Shown: positions 8,988 to 17,361 of the stretch, piece by piece
Layout: every line of letters begins with the position of its first letter
Numbering within the stretch: the first letter of the stretch is position 1
Assembly (NCBI RefSeq): GCF_013761175.1
Contig: NZ_JACDUR010000006.1
Span: forward strand, 1-64,000
Reading direction: 5' to 3'
Source: Nonomuraea soli
GTDB taxonomy: Bacteria > Actinomycetota > Actinomycetes > Streptosporangiales > Streptosporangiaceae
DNA: 64,000 nt
The notes under the pieces: model-generated
Told to the model about the DNA's origin: nothing
Databases searched by the model: none
Seen by the model: the letters and a program-made list of their open reading frames with translations, nothing else
Position numbers and translations under genes: made by a program

Positions 8988-10202
8988 ATGGATGGCAGGC
9001 TTTTGGCCTTGCCGCAGGCCCCCGACACGATCGAGCTGCGGCATCTGCGCTCGTTCGTCGCCGTCGCCGACGAGCTGAACTTCGGCCGGGCCGCCACCCG
9101 GCTCCACCTCTCGCAGCCCGCGTTGAGCAGGCAGATCCAGGCGCTGGAGCGGCTCGTCGGGTGCGATCTGCTGCGCCGTTCCACGCATCGGGTGGAGCTC
9201 ACCGCGGCGGGCGGGGCCTTGCTCGATCGGGCGCGCAGGCTGCTGGCCGACCTCGACGAGGCCATCGTGGCGACCCGTTCGGCGTCGGGCGAGCTGGCCG
9301 GACGGGCTTACCGTTACTGGCATGCGCTGGCCTCCCGCGACGCGGGGCCGGAGCTGGAGGAGCTGCGGCGGGTGTGCGAGACGATGCACGCCGAGTTCGC
9401 TCCGCCGGAGACGACTGTGCGGCCCGTGAACGCGGGCGGCGTCTCCTGCTTCCAGGTCGGCACGGGCCACGAGCCCGCGACGGTCCTCTACCTGCACGGC
9501 GGCGCCTACGTCATGGGTTCCGCGTACGGCTACCGCCATGTGGCGGGGGCTCTCGCCGTGGCCTCAGGAGCCGCCACTCTGGTGCCCGAATACCGGCTGG
9601 CGCCCGAGCACCCGTTCCCCGCTGCCCTGGAGGACGTGACGCGGGCCTACCAGTGGATGCTGGAGCAGGCGGGCGATCCTGGGCGGCTGGTGGTCGCGGG
9701 CGACTCCTCCGGGGCGGGCCTGGCCTTGTCGCTGCTGCTCAGCCTCAAGCGGCAGGGCGCGCCGATGCCGGGCGGCGTCGTGCTGTTCTGCCCGGGTGTG
9801 GACATGTGCCGCGACAGCCTGGCCCAGTCCGACAGCGCGATCTCGCTCGACCTGCTCAGGCGCTTCGTCTCGGCCTATCTGGCCGAGCACCCGCCGGAGG
9901 ACCCGGTCGTGAGCCCGCTGTCGGCCGACCTGTCGGGCCTGCCGCCGATGCTCATCCAGGGCGGGACCGACGACCCGTTCGTCGACGACGCCGAGCGCCT
10001 GGCCGGTCATGCCCGCGGCCACGGGGTGGAGGTGCGGCTGGAGCTCTATCCGGTGGCGACCCACTCGTTCCAGATCTTCTGGTCGTTCCTGCCCGAGGCG
10101 GCGGAGGCGATCGCGTCGGCGGGCGAGTTCGTCCGGGAAGCGGGTCGGGGTTCGAAGGACGGGCACGGCCGGCCGCATCCCGGCATAAAAAAATCAAATT
10201 GA
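8988..10202 (+). CDS. LysR-type HTH fused to HSL-family alpha/beta hydrolase
   Basis: 404 residues from ATG 8988. Residues about 16-75 are a canonical LysR winged helix (IELRHLRSFVAVADELNFGR, then AATRLHLSQPALSRQI) with the linker helix to about residue 95. Instead of a periplasmic-binding-like sensor, the rest is a hormone-sensitive-lipase-type hydrolase: HGGAY oxyanion motif at His170, GDSSGAG nucleophile elbow with Ser240, Asp in GGTDDPF and His in ATHSFQIF. All catalytic residues are present. The protein may sense or hydrolyse an ester ligand while bound to DNA; the divergent esterase is the obvious candidate target. Both roles are inferred. Confidence 0.82.
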   Translation: MDGRLLALPQAPDTIELRHLRSFVAVADELNFGRAATRLHLSQPALSRQIQALERLVGCDLLRRSTHRVELTAAGGALLDRARRLLADLDEAIVATRSASGELAGRAYRYWHALASRDAGPELEELRRVCETMHAEFAPPETTVRPVNAGGVSCFQVGTGHEPATVLYLHGGAYVMGSAYGYRHVAGALAVASGAATLVPEYRLAPEHPFPAALEDVTRAYQWMLEQAGDPGRLVVAGDSSGAGLALSLLLSLKRQGAPMPGGVVLFCPGVDMCRDSLAQSDSAISLDLLRRFVSAYLAEHPPEDPVVSPLSADLSGLPPMLIQGGTDDPFVDDAERLAGHARGHGVEVRLELYPVATHSFQIFWSFLPEAAEAIASAGEFVREAGRGSKDGHGRPHPGIKKSN

Positions 10203-10404
10203 TACAAGCTCACCTGTAATTTTGATCCACATTACCTCCCGTATTTGTCGGATCACCTTTCTTCTTCGTCGGAAATATTGCCGTAAGACTGCTTTGAACT
10301 GCGAAAACGTGGTTTATCAAGTCATTTACAAGTGATCGACAAGGGCGCCTGGAAAATCTCTCCTCATAAGTCCGTTGCCCCAGCAGAAGGCGGCGGAGAG
10401 CACG
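10203..10404 (+). promoter_or_regulatory. AT-rich promoter region of the lanthipeptide operon
   Basis: This 200-base stretch is strikingly AT-rich against its surroundings and carries no gene. A TTGAAC at 10294 followed by TATCAA at 10315 is a possible but poorly spaced promoter. The region lies directly before lanM, the first gene of the operon. No clear operator palindrome was found. Confidence 0.35.
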
Positions 10405-13400
10405 ATGAGGGGGCGTCTGTTGAAACGTGGCCAAGCGCGGGCGGAGCTGCCCGGGGCCTGGTGGACCTCGGGCACGAGCCTGGCCGAGCGCATCGCGCGG
10501 CCCGAGGACTGCGCGACGTCCGAGAGCGAGAGCGCCATCACCCGCTGGCGGCTCGACCAGTGGCAGGAACGGCACGAGCTGCGCCAGAGCGGCCAATTCG
10601 AAAGGCGGCTGGCCGCGACCGGGCTCACCCTCGATCGCCTGCGTGACCTGCTGGAGGAGGAGCCCGACGCCCTGGAGTCGAGGCTGGCCCGGCCGACGTG
10701 GGCCGACCAGGTCGCCGTCGCGCTCGCGGACGCCGACCGGTCCGATGACATCGAGGGTCTCGCTGTCACTCTGACGCCGTTCGCGAGGCCGGCGCTGCGT
10801 CGTATCCGTGACGAGCTCGCCGGGCTCACGCCGGGCTGCGACGTCGACGCGCTGCTGGCGTGCTGGTCGGAGCGGCTGCACGGCGCGCTGCGCGATCTCG
10901 CCGCCCGCACGCTCGTCCTGGAACTCAACGTGCTGCGCGTCAGTGGCCGGCTGCTCGGCGACACGCCGCAGGAACGCTACGCCGACTTCGTCCGCCGGTT
11001 TCGGCGGCCGGAGGCGCTCGCCGCCCTGTGCGGCGAGTACACCGTGCTCGCCCGGTTGCTTGTCCAGGAGTCCGAGCAGTTCGCGACCGGACAGGTCGAG
11101 ATGGTGCGCAGGTTCGCGGCCGATCGGGACTCCATCGTCGAGAGCCTTCTCGCCGGCGTGGACCCGGGCCCGCTGGCGGCCGTGAGCTTGGGGGGCGACA
11201 ACCATCAGGGCGGCAGATCGGTCGCCGTCCTGACCTTCGCCAACGGCGCCAAGATCGTCTACAAGCCTCGTCCGCTCGGGGTGCATCGGTGCTTCAACGA
11301 TGTTCTGGGCTGGCTCAACGAGCGGGTTCCTGAGCTCGGCTTGATCAGGCTCGGCGTGATCAGCCGCGACGGCTACGGCTGGGTCGAGTTCGCCGAGCAC
11401 CTGCCGTGCGCCGCCGCGGGGGATGTGGACCAGTACTATCACCGGCTCGGCGCGCTGCTGGCCGTGCTCTATGCCCTCGACGGGGCCGACTTCCACTGCG
11501 AGAACCTGATCGCGTGCGCCGACCAACCGGTCCTCGTCGACCTCGAGGCGCTCTTCCACCCGGCGTTCGAGCCGTCCCTGCCGGAGTACCGAGGCGATCC
11601 CGCACTGGCCGCGGCGGAGTCGTCGGTGGGGCGCAGCGCGCTGCTGCCCGTGCTCATGGTCGGCGACGGCGGTGTGATCGACATGTCAGGACTCGGCGGG
11701 GACAAGGACGTCATGGTCCCGATGAAGGCGGCCACCTATGCGGACGCGGGCACCGACATCATGCGACTGGTGCGCGAGCACCCGGTCTTCACAGGCAGGG
11801 AGAACCGCCCGCACGTGGCGGGCGACGACGTGGTGCCCGAGCCCGCCGACCATCTGCCCGCGTTGCTGGCGGGGTTCGCACGCGCCTACGACGTCATCGC
11901 CGCGCATCCTGAAGAGCTGGTCACCTTGATGCGCACGTTCGCGGACGAAGAGGTGAGGGTCGTGATGCGCGCGACCCAGACCTACGTGACGCTGCTCAGC
12001 GAGTCCACCCATCCCGACCACCTGAGGCACGGGCTCGACCGCGATCGTGTTCTGGACTACCTGTGGGCGCTGTCACGTGACGACGAGACTCTGGAGCGCC
12101 TGATCGAGCACGAGATGGGCGACCTGTGGCGCAACGACGTGCCGATCTTCATGACCCGGCCGGGCAGCCGCGACGTCTGGTCCGCTGACGGCTCCCGCCT
12201 GGCGGGTCTGCTGGCCGAACCTCCGCTAGAGCGCGCCATCCGTAAGGTCCGCGCGATGGGGGAGCAGGACAGGGTGCGCCAGGAGTGGTTCATCAGGGCC
12301 TCGATGATCAGCCGCGACCTGTCGGGCATGAGCGCCTTCATCGGCACCGCCTCCCTCCACGACGAACCGGCCACCCCGGCCACGCCCGAGGAACTCACCA
12401 GCGCCGCGGTCATGGTCGCCGACCTCGTCGCCGAGCAGGCCTGGCTCGGACCCGGGCGGGCCAACTGGCTCGGTCTGGAGATGCTCGACGACAAGTATTG
12501 GGCCCCTCGCCCACTGGGCTGGGAGTTGTACGGAGGCTACGTCGGGGTGGCGCTCTTCCTGGCCAGGATCGCCGTCACCACCGGTGAGCAACGCTACGCC
12601 GACCTCGCCCGCAGCGCCGTCGCGCCGATGCGGCACGTCGTGGGCAAGGCAGCCGACCTGCCCCTCATGGGGGCCTACAGCGGCCTGGCGGGATCGGTGT
12701 ACGGCATGGTGCATCTCGCGGCGCTGCTGGACGACCCGGAGCTGGCCGCCTCGGCCGAACTCGTGGCAGAACTGTGTGCGACGGCGGCCGAGACCGACTC
12801 CATGCTCGACCTGATCGGTGGAAGCGCCGGAACCCTGGCCGCGATGCTCGCGGTACACGAGACGACTCGACTCGCCGCCGCCTGGAAGGCGGCGCAGGCC
12901 TGCGCCGAACGCCTCGTTTCAACGGCGAGTGCCATGCCGGAAGGGTTCGCCTGGCGTACGGAGATGCCTTCCGCGCAGCCGCTGGCCGGCTTCTCGCACG
13001 GGGCCGCGGGCATTGGTTGGGCGCTGCTGCGCTACGCGGACGCCGCGGGCGACGAGAGCTGCCGGCGGGTCGCCCTCGGCGCGTTCGCCTACGAACACGG
13101 TCTGTACTCGGCAGAGCAGCGCAACTGGCCCGACTTCCGCGACGGCGCGGGCGGGGAGCGTGCCTTGCACGCCTGGTGTCACGGCGCGCCCGGCGTGGGC
13201 CTGTCCAGGCTGGCGCTCGGCTCCGACCCCGACCTCACCAGAGCGGTGGCCGCCGAGCTCGCTCACGGGCCGATGACCAACCACAGTCTGTGCCACGGCG
13301 AGCTCGGCAACCTCGAACTGCTGCTCCATCTGCGGGAGCGGCCCGAGGTCGCCCAGGCACTGACCGCGCGCGGCGCCGGACTGCTGCGCGACCTGCGCAC

Positions 13401-13554
13401 GCACGGTCCCCGCTGCGGCACGCCCGGCGACACCGGCACTCCGGGGCTGATGAACGGCCTGGCCGGGATCGGCTACGGTCTCCTGCGTCTGGCCGCGCCC
13501 GGCGAGGTGCCCTCCGTGCTGTTGCTCGAAGCGCCTGCGGCTCGGGTGAGCTGA
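10405..13554 (+). CDS. lanM: class II lanthipeptide synthetase LanM
   Basis: 1049 residues from ATG 10405, with a GGAG six bases upstream; usual LanM length. The N-terminal dehydratase (DUF4135-like) shows the kinase-like catalytic residues: KIVYKPRPLG (Lys283), DFHCEN (Asp362, His364, Asn367) and VDLEALF (Asp379, Glu381). The C-terminal LanC-like cyclase (about 690-1045) has the zinc ligands Cys925 (AWCHGAPG) and Cys963-His964 (SLCHGELGN). It dehydrates Ser/Thr in the LanA cores using ATP and then closes thioether rings with Cys. It is first in lanM-lanT-lanA1-4; its stop overlaps the lanT start (TGATG). Both active sites look complete. Confidence 0.95.
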   Translation: MRGRLLKRGQARAELPGAWWTSGTSLAERIARPEDCATSESESAITRWRLDQWQERHELRQSGQFERRLAATGLTLDRLRDLLEEEPDALESRLARPTWADQVAVALADADRSDDIEGLAVTLTPFARPALRRIRDELAGLTPGCDVDALLACWSERLHGALRDLAARTLVLELNVLRVSGRLLGDTPQERYADFVRRFRRPEALAALCGEYTVLARLLVQESEQFATGQVEMVRRFAADRDSIVESLLAGVDPGPLAAVSLGGDNHQGGRSVAVLTFANGAKIVYKPRPLGVHRCFNDVLGWLNERVPELGLIRLGVISRDGYGWVEFAEHLPCAAAGDVDQYYHRLGALLAVLYALDGADFHCENLIACADQPVLVDLEALFHPAFEPSLPEYRGDPALAAAESSVGRSALLPVLMVGDGGVIDMSGLGGDKDVMVPMKAATYADAGTDIMRLVREHPVFTGRENRPHVAGDDVVPEPADHLPALLAGFARAYDVIAAHPEELVTLMRTFADEEVRVVMRATQTYVTLLSESTHPDHLRHGLDRDRVLDYLWALSRDDETLERLIEHEMGDLWRNDVPIFMTRPGSRDVWSADGSRLAGLLAEPPLERAIRKVRAMGEQDRVRQEWFIRASMISRDLSGMSAFIGTASLHDEPATPATPEELTSAAVMVADLVAEQAWLGPGRANWLGLEMLDDKYWAPRPLGWELYGGYVGVALFLARIAVTTGEQRYADLARSAVAPMRHVVGKAADLPLMGAYSGLAGSVYGMVHLAALLDDPELAASAELVAELCATAAETDSMLDLIGGSAGTLAAMLAVHETTRLAAAWKAAQACAERLVSTASAMPEGFAWRTEMPSAQPLAGFSHGAAGIGWALLRYADAAGDESCRRVALGAFAYEHGLYSAEQRNWPDFRDGAGGERALHAWCHGAPGVGLSRLALGSDPDLTRAVAAELAHGPMTNHSLCHGELGNLELLLHLRERPEVAQALTARGAGLLRDLRTHGPRCGTPGDTGTPGLMNGLAGIGYGLLRLAAPGEVPSVLLLEAPAARVS

Positions 13555-15749
13555 TGGCACGCGTACCACTGCGCCACCAGCTCACCACCACCGAGTGCGC
13601 CGCGGCGTGCCTGGCCATGATCGCCAGCTTCCACGGGCGGGACACCCGAGTCGCCGAGTGCCGTGAGCTCCTCGGCATCGGGCGCGACGGTGTGTCGACC
13701 GCCCACCTCGCGGCTGCCGGACCCAAGCTGGGGCTGCACGTGCGCACGGAAAGGGCGGAGGTTCCGCGCACGGTCGAGGAGCCGGTCATCGCCTTCCTCA
13801 CCGAGCAGCACTTCGTCGTGGTCGAACGGGCCGACGCCAGGCGGGTGCGGATCGCCGACCCAGGCTCGGGGCGAGCGTGGTTGAGCCGTGAGGACTTCGA
13901 GCGGCGCTACAGCGGTGTCGTCGTCAGGGTCACGCCGCAGGCCGGTTTCGTCCGGCGGCGCACGCCCGTCCGCGATCGGCTGATGATCCGCTACCTGCGT
14001 GACTTCATCGCGATGCCGGGCAGCGGGCCCCTGCTCGGCGCGGTCGTCGCCTGCGCTGTGGTGCTGAAAATGCTGGCCCTCGTGCTGCCTCTCGCCACCC
14101 AGCAGGTGGTCGACAGCTTCGCGCCCGGTCAACGGGCCGACGTCCTGCCCGCCTTCATCGCCGTCGTGGCGGGTACCACGCTGATCGCCGGGCTCATGAC
14201 GCTGCTGCGCGAACTCGCCGTGCTCACCTTGAGCGTCCGGGCCGAGCGGGTGCTGGGCAGACAACTCATCAGGCACATGTTGCGCCTGCCGTTGTCGTTC
14301 TACATCCAGCGCAGGCGCGGCGACCTGCTGGCCAGGCTCGGGAGCGTCTCGACCACCAGGGAGAGCGTCAGCCAGCGCCTGCTCACCACGGTGCTGGACC
14401 TGGCACTCCTGACCGGCTACCTGATCGGGCTGGCGCTGCTGGCTCCCGGGTATCTGCCCGTCGTCCTGGCGCTCGCCGTCACGCAGATGGTCATGGTGGT
14501 CCGGGTCTCTCCCCGGGTGGGCGCGGTCTATCAGCGAGAACTGACGACCAAGGCCGAGGAGCAGAGCTACCTCACCGAGACCCTGGAGGCCATCGTCCCG
14601 GTCAAGGCCAACGGCGCCGAACCGAGGGCCGAGCACCACTGGAGCGGTCTGCTGGAGCGCTACTGCGGTGCGTTGATCGCGCGCAGCCGCATCACGGCCG
14701 TCCTCGACGCCGTCAACCAGGCGCTGGCGACGCTCACGCCGCTGCTCCTGCTGCTGTTCGGCCTGGTGTTCGTCCTGTCGGGACAGATGACGCTCGGCAC
14801 GGCGCTCGCGGCCAACGCCGTCGCGCTGGCCGTGCTGATCCCCATCCAGACGCTCGCCGGGACCGGCCAGAGCTATCCCATGCTGCGCAGCCAGATCGAA
14901 CGCGTCTACGACATCGTCGACGCCGAGGAGGAGCCGACCGGCGCCCGGCGCCTGCCGGAAGGCGCCGCGAGCCGGGTCGATGTCGAGGGCCTCACCTTCC
15001 ACTACCAGACCGACGCGCCGCCCGTTCTGCATGAGGTGTCCTTCTCCGTGCCCGCCGGATCGAAGCTGGGCATCGTCGGGCGCACCGGGTCGGGCAAGTC
15101 CACCATCGCCCTGCTGGTACTCGGCCTGCTGCGGCCCTCGGGCGGCGTCGTGCGCTTCGACGGCCACCCTCTCGACGACCTCGACATCCACCACCTGCGT
15201 TCGCGCTGCGGCGCCGTCCTGCAGGACCTTAACCTCTTCAACGGATCCATCAGAGACAACCTGACACTCGGCCGCCCCGACGCCTCGGACGGCGACCTCG
15301 TGTGGTCCGCCCGCATCGCCGGGCTGCACGATGACGTTCTCGCCATGCCGATGGGCTACGGCACGCTCGTCGGTGAGGCCGGCGCGGCGTTGTCGGCCGG
15401 GCAGCGCCAGCGGGTCGCGCTGGCCAGGGCCCTGATCCACCGTCCTCGTCTGCTCATCCTCGACGAGGCGACCAGCCACCTCGACCCCGACACCGAACGC
15501 CGCGTCGACGCGGAACTGTCGAGGCTCGAGGTCACGCGGATCGTGGTCTCCCACCGCCTGAGCGCGATCCGCGACGCCCACCAGATCCTCGTCCTGGACC
15601 AGGGCCGCGTGTGCGCCCTCGGCCGTCACGAGGAGCTCGTCACGCAGGGAGGTGTCTACACCAGGCTGTTCGCCCCTCATCCGAATCATCCCTTCCAGGG
15701 CACGGCCAACCGGCCCGCCCCCATCGGCCAAGGAGCCCCGCATGTCTGA
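13554..15749 (+). CDS. lanT: LanT: peptidase-containing ABC transporter (C39-TM-ATPase)
   Basis: 731 residues. The N-terminal C39 cysteine peptidase has Cys15 (TTTECAAACLAM), His86 (TEQHFVVVE) and Asp102 (RIADPGSG), so it should cut leaders after a double glycine. Six membrane helices follow (about 155-430), then an ABC ATPase: Walker A GRTGSGKST (Lys515), Q-loop VLQDLNLF, signature LSAGQRQR, Walker B LLILDEATS and SHRLSAI. It starts one base inside the lanM stop and its end overlaps the lanA1 start by 8 bases, so the genes are translationally coupled. Role: removal of the leader and export of the modified peptides. All four precursors have a GG at residues 34-36, matching this peptidase. Confidence 0.95.
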   Translation: MARVPLRHQLTTTECAAACLAMIASFHGRDTRVAECRELLGIGRDGVSTAHLAAAGPKLGLHVRTERAEVPRTVEEPVIAFLTEQHFVVVERADARRVRIADPGSGRAWLSREDFERRYSGVVVRVTPQAGFVRRRTPVRDRLMIRYLRDFIAMPGSGPLLGAVVACAVVLKMLALVLPLATQQVVDSFAPGQRADVLPAFIAVVAGTTLIAGLMTLLRELAVLTLSVRAERVLGRQLIRHMLRLPLSFYIQRRRGDLLARLGSVSTTRESVSQRLLTTVLDLALLTGYLIGLALLAPGYLPVVLALAVTQMVMVVRVSPRVGAVYQRELTTKAEEQSYLTETLEAIVPVKANGAEPRAEHHWSGLLERYCGALIARSRITAVLDAVNQALATLTPLLLLLFGLVFVLSGQMTLGTALAANAVALAVLIPIQTLAGTGQSYPMLRSQIERVYDIVDAEEEPTGARRLPEGAASRVDVEGLTFHYQTDAPPVLHEVSFSVPAGSKLGIVGRTGSGKSTIALLVLGLLRPSGGVVRFDGHPLDDLDIHHLRSRCGAVLQDLNLFNGSIRDNLTLGRPDASDGDLVWSARIAGLHDDVLAMPMGYGTLVGEAGAALSAGQRQRVALARALIHRPRLLILDEATSHLDPDTERRVDAELSRLEVTRIVVSHRLSAIRDAHQILVLDQGRVCALGRHEELVTQGGVYTRLFAPHPNHPFQGTANRPAPIGQGAPHV

Positions 15750-15930
15750 CAACGAGCTGGTCCACCAGTGGAAGACCCCGCACCTGCGCGACATCTCGGC
15801 AGCGCACCCCTCGGGGGAGGTCGTCCTCGACGACCTCGTCGGCGGTAGGCCGGCGCGAACCGAGTACTACCTGTCCATCGGTTGCTGCCCGACCTACACC
15901 AAGTCGCAGAACTGCGGCGTCACCATCTAG
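15742..15930 (+). CDS. lanA1: lanthipeptide precursor LanA1 (62 aa)
   Basis: ATG 15742 with AAGGAG six bases upstream; the start lies inside the end of lanT. Leader residues 1-35 (MSDNELVHQWKTPH..., ending LVGG) have the W-K-x-P...HPSGE signature of the mersacidin/lichenicidin type. Predicted cut after Gly35. The 27-residue core starts RPARTEYYLSIGCCPTYT and has three Cys (48, 49, 58) and six Ser/Thr (40, 45, 51, 53, 55, 61). LanM is expected to make up to three thioether rings. It shares the CCPT motif with LanA4. Confidence 0.93.
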   Translation: MSDNELVHQWKTPHLRDISAAHPSGEVVLDDLVGGRPARTEYYLSIGCCPTYTKSQNCGVTI

Positions 15931-15965
15931 CCGTCACCGACACCCAGCGACACCAAGGAGCAAGC

Positions 15966-16148
15966 ATGTCCGATCACGAGCTCGTCCAGCAGTGGAAGAA
16001 CCCGCACACCCGGGCCGCCGGGACCGAGCACCCGGCGGGCGACGTCGTCCTGGCGCGCATGATCGTCGGCGGCCGTCCTCCGGCCACCGAGGGCTGGGAC
16101 ACCTGGGGCTGCTGCAAGACCTCCTGGAGCTTCTGCACCATCGTCTGA
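15966..16148 (+). CDS. lanA2: lanthipeptide precursor LanA2 (60 aa)
   Basis: ATG 15966, with AAGGAG ending five bases upstream and 35 bases after lanA1. Leader residues 1-36 have QWKNPHTRAAG then EHPAGDVVL and end IVGG. Predicted core of 24 residues: RPPATEGWDTWGCCKTSW then SFCTIV. Cys at 49, 50, 57; Ser/Thr at 41, 46, 52, 53, 55, 58. The core has three Trp, unusual in a peptide this short. The GCCKTS motif is shared with LanA3. Confidence 0.93.
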   Translation: MSDHELVQQWKNPHTRAAGTEHPAGDVVLARMIVGGRPPATEGWDTWGCCKTSWSFCTIV

Positions 16149-16184
16149 CCCCGGTCACCACCCCTCATCGGAAAAGGAGAGCAC

Positions 16185-16364
16185 ATGTCCAGCCAGGACC
16201 TGATCGACCAGTGGAAGAACCCGCACACCCGTGCGGCCGGGGCAGCCCACCCGTCAGGTGAGGCCGCCCTCGAGGAGCAGCTCGTCGGCGGAAGGATGTC
16301 GATCACGTACTCGGTGTTCACCTACGGCTGCTGCAAGACGTCCATGAGCCTGCTGTGCGGCTGA
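16185..16364 (+). CDS. lanA3: lanthipeptide precursor LanA3 (59 aa)
   Basis: ATG 16185 with AAGGAG five bases upstream, 36 bases after lanA2. Leader residues 1-36 read MSSQDLIDQWKNPHTRAAG onward with AHPSGE and LVGG, very close to LanA2. Predicted core of 23 residues begins RMSITYSVFTYGCCKTSM and ends SLLCG. Cys at 49, 50, 58; Ser/Thr at 39, 41, 43, 46, 52, 53, 55. The gene is very short and easily missed by automatic callers. A 9-bp hairpin follows it. Confidence 0.92.
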   Translation: MSSQDLIDQWKNPHTRAAGAAHPSGEAALEEQLVGGRMSITYSVFTYGCCKTSMSLLCG

Positions 16365-16390
16365 CGCGAGCCTGTTCGTGAACCCGTCCG

Positions 16391-16415
16391 GCGCCTCGGC
16401 CGCGATCCGAGGCGC
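16391..16415 (+). terminator. hairpin between lanA3 and lanA4
   Basis: A perfect 9-bp stem (GCGCCTCGG, 16391-16399, with its complement at 16407-16415) and a 7-base loop lie in the 112-base gap before lanA4, three times longer than the other gaps. There is no T-run. It could be a partial terminator or an RNA-stability element that sets the level of lanA4 against lanA1-3. Confidence 0.5.
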
Positions 16416-16476
16416 TGGACGCCCGGCTGAAAACCAAGGCCGGTCCGCTTGTCCGCCGGCATAAAAGGAGTGACAC

Positions 16477-16668
16477 ATGAGGCAAGAACACGAGCTGATC
16501 CTGCAGTGGAAGGCGCCGCACGCCCGTGCGGAAGGGACCGTGCACCCGTCGGGTGAGACCGTCCTCGACCGGTTCGTCGGCGGAGCGGCGCCCAACACCG
16601 CCGACCCGGTCGGCACGTGGCGGTGCTGCCCCACGATCACCGGCCCTTGGTGCGGCGGCACCTTCTAG
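16477..16668 (+). CDS. lanA4: lanthipeptide precursor LanA4 (63 aa)
   Basis: ATG 16477 with AAAAGGAG six bases upstream. Leader residues 1-36 (MRQEHELILQWKAPHARAEG..., HPSGE, FVGG) are the most divergent of the four. Predicted core of 27 residues starts AAPNTADPVGTWRCCPTIT and ends GPWCGGTF. Cys at 50, 51, 59; Thr at 41, 47, 53, 55, 62 and no Ser. The CCPT motif pairs it with LanA1. It is the last gene of the lanthipeptide set. Confidence 0.92.
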   Translation: MRQEHELILQWKAPHARAEGTVHPSGETVLDRFVGGAAPNTADPVGTWRCCPTITGPWCGGTF

Positions 16669-16848
16669 CCCCGGCACCTCGGGCGGCGCGCGTTGCCGCG
16701 AAGGCTCGTTCCCGTCCAGGGCGGGGGCGGGCCTGTCCGTCCACGGCGAGGCCGCGACGCCCCTTGACACCCAGAGCGCGCCGGCGTCGTTTCGTGAGAG
16801 CTGTGATCACGCCGAACGCTGCTTCAACCAGCTCAAGGACTCCTCTTC

Positions 16849-17361
16849 GTGGACCATTCCCATCAACGCTTCACCGAGCTCTACGACCGGCACTACCGCG
16901 ATGTTCTCGGCTACGTCCTGCTGCGTGTGGCAGATTCGCAAGCCGCCGAGGACGTGGTGAGCGAGACGTTCCTGACCACGTGGCGACGGCTGCGCGAGGT
17001 CCCTGACCCGGCGCTGCCATGGCTGCTCAGCGCGGCCCGCAACCTCGTGCGCAAGCAGCACTCCTCCGGACTACGAGGTCAGGCTCTCGCGAACCGGCTC
17101 GCGGGACTCGCCCCGCCGCCCGAGACGGATGTCGCCGAACGCATCGCTCAGCGGGAGGCCGCCCTCGCGGCCCTCGCGGGACTCGGTGAGGGCGACGTCG
17201 AGGCCCTGGTCCTGGCGAGCTGGTACGGACTGACGCCGGCTGAGGCTGCCCGCGTCGCGGGCTGCACGGCCAGAGCCTTCAACGTCCGGCTGCATCGCGC
17301 CCGCCGCCGCCTGGCGCAAGCCCTCGACCGTGCCGCATCCACCCTGGAGGAGCAACGATGA
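16849..17361 (+). CDS. ECF-like RNA polymerase sigma factor
   Basis: 170 residues from GTG 16849. Region 2 is seen as RFTELYDRHYRDVLGYVLL with AEDVVSETFLTTWRRL. Region 4 is a helix-turn-helix, TPAEAARVAGCTARAFNVRL, then HRARRRLAQAL. The stop overlaps the start of the next gene by four bases (ATGA), tying it to a membrane partner likely to act as anti-sigma. A TTGACA at 16764 lies upstream but the matching -10 (TCGTTT) is poor. It follows the lanA genes by 180 bases on the same strand; control of the lanthipeptide locus is possible but not shown. Confidence 0.88.
   Translation: MDHSHQRFTELYDRHYRDVLGYVLLRVADSQAAEDVVSETFLTTWRRLREVPDPALPWLLSAARNLVRKQHSSGLRGQALANRLAGLAPPPETDVAERIAQREAALAALAGLGEGDVEALVLASWYGLTPAEAARVAGCTARAFNVRLHRARRRLAQALDRAASTLEEQR

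Noticed and set aside
13473..15794. Minus-strand frame of 773 codons opposite lanT
   Set aside because: A shadow frame rich in Gly, Gln and Arg; lanT on the plus strand has complete C39 and ABC motifs.
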